Origin: Hibiscus mutabilis
Taxonomy: Eukaryota > Streptophyta > Magnoliopsida > Malvales > Malvaceae
Length of the DNA: 64,000 nucleotides
NCBI GenBank assembly: GCA_019671005.1
Contig: CM033752.1
Location: forward strand, 26,110,969-26,174,968
Direction of reading: 5' to 3'
In this document: piece by piece, positions 56,365 to 64,000 of the stretch
Position numbering within the stretch: the stretch's first letter is position 1
Layout: every line of letters begins with the position of its first letter
Translations under genes and position numbers: made by a program
Notes under the pieces: generated by a model
Told to the model about the DNA's origin: nothing
What the model saw: the letters and a program-made list of their open reading frames with translations, nothing else
Database searches by the model: none

Positions 56365-56380
56365 TAAGCTTATAAGTTTA
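56365..56380 (+). other. Conserved LTR hairpin, Gypsy-3 3' LTR copy
   Basis: TAAGCTTATAAGTTTA; one change from the 5' LTR palindrome, leaving a G-U pair in RNA. Confidence 0.75.
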
Positions 56381-57306
56381 CGCTCTCCTTTCTCATCAAT
56401 GCGGAGAAGTGAGCATTTTCGATAGCAATCAAGCAAGGGGCAGTCCAAGGGCAAAGCAGTTTCAAGTATGGTTTTATAAATACTATATAGTAATAAGAGG
56501 CAATGTGACCAAGTTGTAACTGGAAGGGTTGTTTTGGTTACTCCCTAGTTTGTACAAGTTTCATTTGATGTTTTGAACTTGTATGATGCTTTATAACTTG
56601 CTTTGAGGGGTTGGGATATGTTTTGCATGCTTGGGTAGAGATCATGCCTATAGGATCTTTGTTTGGTTTTGCTATGATGTGAATGATCCTATACCATTCC
56701 TATTTGATTGTATAAATGTTGCTAGACTTGTTACATGATGATTAAATGATGTTTGGAGTATGTTAGTTTGAGCCAAAGTGTCATATATTCGACCAAGAGG
56801 TCATTATAGGCCAGACTGTACTGGTACAGGTCCTCAGGAATTGGTATTCGGGGCCTATCTCAGTTCAAATATGTGTAAAATTGCATAGGCATATCGATAA
56901 GACTTGTAGTCATATCGGTATACGTAGCTAAAATATAACACCCCCTTTTCAACTCCGATCATTAGAGTTAAGTCGGAAATGTGACAAAACAAATACAATG
57001 TCGACAATGGCCTTTTTAAAAAAAATACTATAAAATTTAAAATCGTAAAAAAAATCTATACTGACTTAAAACACAAAATTAGACCTCATTTACCTTTGAA
57101 AAATAACAAAATAGCTATTCAACAAAAAATAGACTCTGAACTAAAATAGACAATTTTATTACGTTTATACATGCCACTAAAATTAATTAAAAACCTTAAG
57201 TAGGATGTCATTACTGTGGTAGCTTGATGAAATTCTCTGAACTTGATGCAACGCCTTGCTTACTCCAATATCTCGAATCACCTACATGTGCACAATAAAA
57301 CACACA

Positions 57307-57322
57307 CTGAGTACGAACTTAG
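57307..57322 (-). other. Conserved LTR hairpin, solo LTR copy
   Basis: Minus strand CTAAGTTCGTACTCAG: the Gypsy-1 hairpin with one arm change, after TGCCTCA. Confidence 0.75.
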
Positions 57323-57395
57323 TGAGGCAATAATCAAGATTAAAAACAACTAAATAGGCTTATTCAATTTCATGACTTATTAAACCTCACGACTG

Positions 57396-57423
57396 CATAT
57401 ATATATATATATATATATATATA
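57396..57423. repeat. (AT)n microsatellite, about 14 units
   Basis: Uninterrupted AT run in the solo LTR. The matching place in Gypsy-1 (near 28309-28316) has only about four units, so it expanded in this copy. Confidence 0.9.
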
Positions 57424-57742
57424 ACATGCCATATGCCAATATACTAACCTTTATATTGCGTTGGTAATGATTTACTGCATGCCAATTCCATCAAACTTTA
57501 TTGTTTTTCCATTTGTCATAATATGCCATATATGCATAAGTGCATCCTGATTACTAGGTATATATTACCATCATGTTAATCATATATTAACATAATATAA
57601 ACCGGATATAAATTTCTCACCAATATACTTTCCATTTATTCCTAAAAGCTCATAATCTTATTCACCTGTTTATCTTTCATTAACCAATAAACCATAGCCC
57701 AAATAAAAGCCTATGAGGACCCTGGGTACATGAGTCAAATAT

Positions 57743-57840
57743 GCACCAAAGTGCTAATACACATAAGACGTGCCCACCATAATACACATAAGGTCGTGCC
57801 CACCATATGCAATAAGTGTCCTTTATATACACTATAGTGT
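57743..57840. repeat. Promoter-side palindromes and 26-bp duplication, solo LTR
   Basis: GCACCAAAGTGC (57743-57754) and ACACTATAGTGT (57829-57840) flank the minus-strand TATA box (57820-57829). A direct duplication, AATACACATAAG then GTGCCCACCAT, lies at about 57756-57780 and 57781-57806. Confidence 0.75.
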
Positions 57841-60800
57841 TAAACTGAGTATGCAGCGTGCTGTTAGACTCTATGGCATGCCAACTATACCCTGTCCCTC
57901 AATGAAATACTTGAGCATATATTCCATATTTATTTCATCCATGGCAATGTATATCAACATAATTTAACATTGGGCAGTTCATACCCGAAATAACATTCAT
58001 AATATGACATCATATATAACTAGTGGTTCATGCATTTATATTCAACTTTGACATATTTAAAATATGTCAATCATATGCTCCATGACATAAATATAATGAC
58101 AATAAAATTTGGGTAGGCTCATCGTAAGCCATCCCAATGATTATAAAACATCAATGTGTCTTGATATGTATTCAATTGCACTCACCTTGGCCACTTAACA
58201 TAATGCCTCACTAAGTCCTAGTTCGATCCTTTCTTTCATAGTACCTCGAACCTTCTTTGATTCGGACTTGACTTCATTAATCACATGAATACAATAAAAT
58301 ATTTGTTAGATTCAAATCTAACAATACCTTAAACATGCTGCCTAATATAATCATTCGAATATATATTTTCCAAATATTTTCCTTTCTTCATTGTATTCTT
58401 CAATAACTCATTGTGGTCCTTAGTGACCAATTTGAACTTCCAATAATTCTTCCGAGCTTGCTAACTAACATTTAAATACAAAATGTTTCAAATTCCATTT
58501 TCCGGCAGCTTGCGCTACCTTCAAAGATTTACTTATACAGAGCAGAATACATGATGGATCTTAATTATAATGGAGAAACAATATTCGATAACGGTTCTAA
58601 CGGTATAAGCCACATAAATTAATAAAATCTACAAAAATTATGAAAATTCCTTACATTCACATCACAGAGATGTCCAGGCAGAAACTGCTCTGTCATTTTT
58701 TTGATCTTCTTCGATTAAAAGTTCATATCTTTTAACTCGAAACTCAAAATCAGTTTTCGTTTGCTGGAAACGAAACTGGACTAACAAATCTTTAAAATGG
58801 TATAAAATTCAACATCTAACCATTTTTGTAGAATTTATGGAGAATTTTAAAACTTATTGTCATAATTCAAATTCCAACATAACTTTCCATGAATGACTTC
58901 TAATTTAAACCAACTTCTCCTTATTTCTCTACTTATCAATTTAGTCCCATCACTTTACTTCAAATGGCTAGAGTAAAGCTTGTATTCATACGTTCTCTTT
59001 ACATCCTTCATTAAAATAAGCTTAAACCTTGACTCCTCTAATTTCTCTTAATTTGTCAAAATGGTCACCAAATTTCCATTATAAGGATTCAAGCTTCTTA
59101 ACTTTGCAAATTAGTCCTCAAATCAACATTACTACCTTAATTCCATCATTTTAACTAAAAATCAGATTTACTCCTTCTACATATCATCTTTGCCGAATAG
59201 ACCATTCAAGTTTGACAAATTGTCAAAATGGTCACTAATGCGATTAATCATCGGTTTAGCATTCTAACTTCATTTTCATGTCTCTAACATCATTAATAAT
59301 ATAGATACACATCAAACTCACAAATAAATTAGATCTGGTCCCTTAATTTTAACGCTTGCCGAAATGATCCCTATGTATTTAACTTAGGGTTTTGCTTTCA
59401 AATAACAAATTAAGCTTACTAAATCATTAATCCAACATCACAAACCCTAAGTTAACTTGAATCCATAAACCCTAATCTTCTCTATACAAACCAAAATATG
59501 TAGGGTTTAAATCCCAACTCAATAACATGATTCTAACATCATACAAGCATGATTCTAACTTAAAATCAACCATGGATTCATAAAATCATAAAAGCCGCAA
59601 TTTGTTCATAAACCCTAATTTCTTTCTCATATCAAATCTCATCAAACAAGCAAGTATTCATTGAATTATTTACATCAAAAGATAGAGCTCGAAGAGTAGA
59701 ACAACTTTCTAGTTCGAAGGATTACTTGAAAATCGAGATTCGGGGCTTAAATCGAGCTTGTAAAATTTTTTTCTTCTTTTTCTCTTCACCACAGTTTTGG
59801 AGGGTATTTGGCTGATAATTCCTTCATATTTCATGTATTTAAGACACTTGTATTATGAAAAAAATGAATTTTTAATTCAATAAATTCCACTTTCCAAAAA
59901 TACCCTCCAACTAGATCTATATTTCTAATTTGCCATTTTGTAACATTCCAACTAGACTTGGTTGGATTATAATCAGCCACTATTCATCAATATAAAAAAA
60001 CTCAAAATTCCTTCCATGTCCCTTTTGGGCAAAATGACGAAAATGTCCTTTACCGATTAACTTATTCACAAAATTGCCATTCTATGTCATTTCAATCGAT
60101 TTAAAATTTTTCCAATCTTTTTAACATCCAAATATTCATAAAATGATATTTTATGACTCTTATAAGGTCCATGGAACTATCTCTGAAATTTTAGCTCGAT
60201 CCGATTATTAGAATTTTTTTCCAAACTTTATCGCTTTATAGCCATTAATACAAACTTTGTACGAAAAATCCGGGTAACACATAAACGTTATTATTGGGGG
60301 TAAACTATTCGTTTAAGGGGTTAAAATACATAACTTTTGAAAATTACACTATGATCCCTAAACTTTTCCAAAGTTTATACTTTAGCCACAAAACTTTCAA
60401 AATTTACATTTTTGTCACTTGCAAAAAATTGGGATATTACATGAAATTAACACTGGTGTTGGTACATGGGCAACCGTATCGGTACGTTTGAGGACCATAC
60501 CGAAACCCTTTCTAAATTGAACTCGTATCGATATGGGAAGTAGGTGTACCGGCACGCAGTTAGTTAATTCTGGTAAAATGTTTTCTAAAGTTTGAATATT
60601 TGCATCTTAGTCCTTGTTTCTTGATCATGCAATTAAATGAGTTTGAATGATTATTTTAAGTTGAAATTTAATCGCTATGCATGAAACCTGACTAATTAAG
60701 GTTTGGTAAGTTTGGATTTAAGTAAGTCCTCATATTTTTTTCAAAATTTCAATTTGGTCCCTAAAGTACGTTCTTGTTCAATTAGATGTCAATTCGACGC

Positions 60801-60979
60801 CCAATAGAGTTGTAAATTTCACCGTTGCTAGCATGTTCAACTTAGGACTTAATAATGCATTTAGATAAGATAAAATGAAAAGATGGACCATTTTCATGTA
60901 ATTCATTTGGGTTTGTCTCGACAAACCCAATGTAGCTTGCTCGGTTCGGTCTAGCTCTAGGCTGGGTCAAGGGGTTACA

Positions 60980-61925
60980 TTTGGGATTTATCTCAAAGCT
61001 TCACAAGATGAGAGTGATTCTAGTTAGGATAAGATGAAGAAATGGTTATTCTAGGCAAGATATTCATGAGGTTCATGAAGTCCAACCGAGGAAGAAAGTT
61101 CCATCGAAGAGAGGGCTCAAAGAACAAATCGAAGGAAGAAGAGAATGACCAGATCATTTGCTATGAGTGCAAAAGCTAGGGCACATCAACTTCGATTGTA
61201 CCCAACTAAAGAAGAAGAGCTTTAGGAAGAATAAGAAGCTCAAGGCTTATGTGGCTACTTGGAGTGATTGAGACTCATCCGATGAGCAAGAGCAAGAGCG
61301 TGAGCAAGAGGTAGCCAACCTATGTCTATTGGTACTTGAAGAGGATCCTAAGGTAACCTCCAACTCATCTACATTTGATTTCACATTTGATGAGCTTCAA
61401 GAAGCATATGATGAATTGCAAGAGGTTTATGACGAACTAGTTTTGGAATTTAATAAATCAATTTTGAAAAATAAGAAATTTATTGCAGATTTGAACAACG
61501 AAAATGATTCTTTATACAAAACTAATGCGGAACTTGAAAGGAAGGTTGAGGATATGCAAGCAAAACAAAAAGATGTTGAAAAGAAAAATCAATACTTGCA
61601 TAACTTGTTTTTAAGAGTCCATGATGATCACCAAAAGAAAGTGAATGATCTTAAAGCTTCGTTAAACAATGTTGGGACAACTCGTTTTGAAAAAGGAAAT
61701 CATTCGAAACCCAACTATGTGAAGAGGAACTTTAATGGTTACAAACATAAAGGACTCCAAAGGCCCTCTAATGGTAATAAGTTTAGGAGTGTTTGAGTTC
61801 CTAAGGTACTCTTAGCTTCTAATAATGTTGATCTTATTGCTTCTTGGATTCCCAAGGGAACCAAGATTTTGAGAGCTAATACTCACAGACCCAAAAGAAT
61901 TTGGTACTAAATATCAAGACTTGAT
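60980..61925 (+). pseudogene. Copia-2 gag, C-terminal part
   Basis: Continues gag after Gypsy-3. A zinc knuckle, CYECK then GHINFDC near 61160-61200, is broken by a TAG and a one-base shift. KKLKAYVATWSD is followed at 61329-61796 by 155 open codons with a long coiled coil (FDELQEAYDELQEVYDELVL, NAELERKVEDMQAKQKDVEK) and a basic tail. Long coiled-coil gag ends are usual in SIRE-type Copia. Text to about 61910 (SWIPKGTKI) leads to pol. Confidence 0.83.
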
Positions 61926-62354
61926 TCTATGTTTGTAGGGGGAGCATTGCTACAAGGCCTATAACTGAAGTTCAAATTCATGTTACCTTGATAGTGGATG
62001 CTTGAGAGTGGATGAGTAGTGACATTTGGTGACAACTCCAAATGCCACATTGAAGGAATTGGTTCCATTGGTAATCAATCTTCTAAACTTATTGTGAATG
62101 TTTTATATGTCAAAATTCTAAGACATAATTTGTTAAGCATAAGACAACTTTGTGATAAAGGCTTGAATGTCATGTTTGATTTAAATGGTTGCAAAATAAT
62201 TGACATTGCATCTAACAAAATTGTGCTTATAGGTAATAAAATAGCAAATATTTATATGGTGCATTTAGATGACATTCATATTTCTAATGCATGATTTGTT
62301 GCCAAAGATGAGCATAATCCTTGGTTATGGCATAGAAAACTAGGACATGTTAGC
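61926..62354 (+). pseudogene. Copia-2 protease end and GAG-pre-integrase
   Basis: The protease active site is degraded (YLDSGCxxHM type text near 61985-62010 with stops). From 62019 it is open: MTFGDNSKCHIEGIGSIG, NVLYVKILRHNLLSIRQLCD and GLNVMFDLNGCKI. After a stop at 62292 comes LWHRKLGHVSMSILEKLI, the HHCC-type pre-integrase finger (62330-62390). Confidence 0.83.
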
Positions 62355-62990
62355 ATGAGTATTTTGGAAAAATTAATTTCTAATGATCTAGTAAGAGGTT
62401 TGCCTAAAATCAAGTTTTCTCTTGATAAAATTTGTGATGCATGTGCTAAAGGCAAACATAAAAGAATTTTTTTTAAATCCATTAATGATGTATCAACAAG
62501 TAGGATATTACAATTAATCCATATAGATCTTTTTGGCCCTATTAAAACTATGAGCATGGTTCTATTCTTAAGTACAAAAGATGAAGCTTTAGAAAAAAAT
62601 TTCATCATATTTTCAAAAGCAAACCAAAATGATGTTGGTTACTCCATTTTACATGTTAGAAGTGATCGTGGAACCGAATTTCAAAATCTTAGTTTTGAAG
62701 AGTTTTACAACTCTAATGGAATTAGCCATAATTTTTTGGCTCCTCGCACCCCTCAACAAAACGGGGTTGTTAAGAGGAAAAATAGAACTTTAAAAAAAAT
62801 GGCAAGAACCATGCCTTGTGAAAATAATTTGCCAAGGTATTTTGGGGCGGAAGCCACAAATACCGTTTGCTATATTGTAAATCGAGTAATGATTATACCT
62901 CTTTTAAAGAAAACCCATTATAAGCTTTTCAAAAATAAAAGCCTAACATTAGCTATTTTCATCATTTTAGATGCAAATGCTTTGTTTTAA
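62355..62990 (+). CDS. Copia-2 integrase, open but inactivated
   Basis: 211 open codons. ICDACAKGKHKRIFFKS ends the zinc finger; LQLIHIDLFGPIKTMSM holds the first catalytic Asp. The family's next block, GG..Y..VIVDD.SR, is missing (in-frame loss near 62553), then LFLSTKDEALEKN. VRSDRGTEFQNLSFEEF keeps the second Asp. The catalytic Glu is Lys (NGVVKRKNRT, AAG at 62772-62774). AEATNTVCYIVNRV follows. It is open only by chance or recent decay; no working integrase. Confidence 0.85.
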   Translation: MSILEKLISNDLVRGLPKIKFSLDKICDACAKGKHKRIFFKSINDVSTSRILQLIHIDLFGPIKTMSMVLFLSTKDEALEKNFIIFSKANQNDVGYSILHVRSDRGTEFQNLSFEEFYNSNGISHNFLAPRTPQQNGVVKRKNRTLKKMARTMPCENNLPRYFGAEATNTVCYIVNRVMIIPLLKKTHYKLFKNKSLTLAIFIILDANALF

Positions 62991-63039
62991 ACAATGGAAA
63001 AAGACAATTTAGGCAAGTTTGATACAAAAATTGATGAAG
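62991..63039 (+). pseudogene. Copia-2 pol continuation cut by LTR
   Basis: After a stop, the family text around KDNLGKFDTKIDE is still readable (63001-63037), then a new LTR begins at 63040. RT and RNase H of Copia-2 lie outside the window. Confidence 0.7.
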
Positions 63040-63400
63040 TGCAACCCCCTAGACCAGCCTAAGAGTTAAGTCTAATTCTGGGAGGTCATATTCCATACAA
63101 ACAACTTTCCATGAAAATATTAAAGATTCAAAGTCCACAATAAGTAATAATTATGACCCATATATAGGTAAATTAAGATAATTAGTTTAAACCATATTAG
63201 AAGTCAGTTACAAAATAATGTCATATCAGGCAAATAAGTAAAGTATGCAGTATCAAAATATAGGCTCATGTCACCCAAATAAAGACAGTATGGTGGATAA
63301 AAACATTACAAAAAAAAAGGTAAGTACGAATGTGTCGATCCTCCAAGTGCCAAATCCAAGGGAAGCCTATCCAAAATCTGAAAGAGAAAGTTTAGGGGCG

Positions 63401-63416
63401 TGAGCTAGGGAGCTCA
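63401..63416 (-). other. Conserved LTR hairpin, edge LTR copy
   Basis: Minus strand TGAGCTCCCTAGCTCA: 6-bp arms and loop CCCT, followed by CGC as in the other LTRs; the stem differs from all other groups. Confidence 0.72.
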
Positions 63417-63567
63417 GTGTGTTCCAACAAGTTCAAATAAAACATATTAAAATAGTTCATACATGCATAAATAATTTCAGTAAAACATGTTTCAAGGGCA
63501 CCCAAAGTTTTATTTATACTTAACTACCCTCCAACCGTACTCCGATATGCAATTCCCCAAAACTGCA

Positions 63568-63690
63568 TCCATAAGGACTTACCCAAGGCGCAATGGGCGT
63601 AGAAGCCAACCTATGGGGCTGCCTTAGGTCCATAAGGAATTACTTGAGCCGAAGTGTCAGAACCTACCCAAGGGGTAACCTTGGGTCCAT
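63568..63690. repeat. TCCATAAGGA repeats with hairpins, edge LTR
   Basis: TCCATAAGG at 63568, TCCATAAGG at 63629 and TCCATAATG at 63686 mark ~60-bp units. Unit ends fold: ACCTATGGGGCTGCCTTAGG at 63609-63628 (one mismatch) and CCCAAGGGGTAACCTTGGG at 63667-63685 (perfect 7-bp arms). Confidence 0.75.
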
Positions 63691-64000
63691 AATGAATTAC
63701 CATATGAATCAGGGATGAACCTGCAGAGACTTCATATCATATCCCCGATAGTATGCCGCAGATATAAATCATTATTTGTTCACTAGACATTAATATCATG
63801 AATCATGTGGCAAACATGTTTTCGACAATATTTTGTTTTCGACATTAATATCTAATTAAATATGGGCATACTTCCAAGCAGATAAAGTAGTCATGCATTT
63901 AATTAGATAACAATATTGTGTTTTCGACAATATATAAGGTATTCAAATCAAATAAAATTATTCATGCTTTCAATCAGAGAAAATAAACATGTGCACATGA

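Larger units (their letters stand above)
56934..60441 (-). mobile_element. Solo LTR of Gypsy-1 type inside Gypsy-3 3' LTR
   Basis: 3508 bp; minus strand TGTAATATCCCAATTTTTTG to GGGGGTGTTATA. Flanks TAAAA (56929-56933) and TGAAA (60442-60446) are a target duplication with one change, and the host LTR text (GTAGATGAAATTAAC in the 5' LTR) resumes exactly. The U5 end matches Gypsy-1, not Gypsy-2. It must be younger than Gypsy-3. Confidence 0.94.
47279..60979 (+). mobile_element. Gypsy-3, full-length Tekay-like chromovirus in Copia-2
   Basis: 5' LTR 47279-50602, primer site 50608-50619, gag-pol 50889-55413, 3' LTR 55475-60979 interrupted by a solo LTR. Flanks GTTGG (47274-47278) and TTTGG (60980-60984) are a target duplication with one change. 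LTR starts TGTAACRCCCCAAATTT and ends CAAGGGG(A)TTACA, the family of the solo LTR at 206-3525. Pol is the best preserved in the window but has lost active-site residues in protease, RT and integrase. Confidence 0.94.
55475..60979 (+). mobile_element. Gypsy-3 3' LTR, deleted and interrupted
   Basis: LTR sequence at 55475-56933 and 60442-60979 (about 2.0 kb in all) is split by a solo LTR. Compared with the 5' LTR, about 1295 bases (47917-49211 equivalent) are missing at a TAAT junction at 56131-56134. Ends TGTAACGCCCC and CAAGGGGTTACA are kept. The conserved hairpin is at 56365-56380. Confidence 0.92.
34000..63039 (+). mobile_element. Copia-2, Copia element split by two Gypsy insertions
   Basis: Three separated pieces rejoin in order: LTR end, primer site and gag start (to 35990), a gag piece (47112-47278), and gag end plus pol (60980-63039). 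Gag text continues across the first gap (SKSWDSK to TNIIEAKDLKNLKLSALMGS). Target duplications flank the second insert (GTTGG / TTTGG). The long coiled-coil gag suggests the SIRE type, not certain. The RT and right end are beyond another insertion at 63040. Confidence 0.88.
63040..64000 (-). mobile_element. Partial minus-strand Gypsy LTR at window edge
   Basis: + strand start TGCAACCCCCTAG, a decayed TGTAACCCCC that on the minus strand is an LTR end, inserted in Copia-2 integrase sequence. It has the same plan as other chromovirus LTRs here: the conserved hairpin at 63401-63416 and a hairpin series at about 63568-63690. Its sequence group differs from Gypsy-1, -2 and -3. The rest is outside the window. 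Confidence 0.72.

Overview
This window is a gene-poor, AT-rich stretch of plant nuclear DNA made almost entirely of nested, decayed transposable elements. I found no intact host gene, rRNA, tRNA or CRISPR array. A eudicot is certain enough from the element types: Tekay-like chromoviruses with 3.3-3.6 kb LTRs, a Tat/Ogre-like element primed by tRNA-Arg, Copia elements primed by tRNA-Met, and a MULE. The gag and coiled-coil sequences of the Tat-like element resemble what I remember from cotton and other Malvaceae; that taxonomic guess is inference only.

Layout. (1) 1-~7757: the 3' part of a Copia element (Copia-1, + strand), split by a solo chromovirus LTR (206-3525, minus) with a perfect 5-bp target duplication; its 3' non-coding region holds a striking series of stem-loops. 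(2) ~7770-9975: a broken MULE transposase gene followed by 202-bp tandem repeats and small dyads. (3) ~10000-12959: AT-rich intergenic remnants. (4) 12960-25394: a non-autonomous Tat/Ogre-like element (minus strand) with two LTRs, a tRNA-Arg primer site, a decayed gag/coiled-coil region, no pol, and several tandem arrays in its 3' untranslated part. (5) 25395-33384: a Tekay-like Gypsy element (+) inserted in the Tat 5' LTR and truncated at its right end. (6) 33385-~34000: unassigned sequence with a hAT-like end.

(7) ~34000-63039: one Copia element (Copia-2, +, possibly SIRE-like) split into three parts by two full-length chromoviruses: 35991-47111 (minus) and 47279-60979 (+). The second carries a further solo LTR (56934-60441, minus) in its 3' LTR. 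(8) 63040-64000: the start of another minus-strand LTR, inserted in Copia-2 integrase and cut by the window edge.

Functionally, every coding region is a relic of the copy cycle (gag, protease, RT, RNase H, integrase, chromodomain), with stops, frameshifts and lost catalytic residues. The most interesting signal is not in the proteins. Several unrelated LTR elements carry short inverted repeats in their non-coding regions whose two arms change together between copies: four ~86-bp units in Copia-1 (6061-6390), a hairpin next to a CTCACTAAG-like motif in eight chromovirus LTRs of four sequence groups, and CGTA-loop hairpins in one chromovirus LTR family. This paired variation suggests selected or template-corrected structure in element RNA or DNA.
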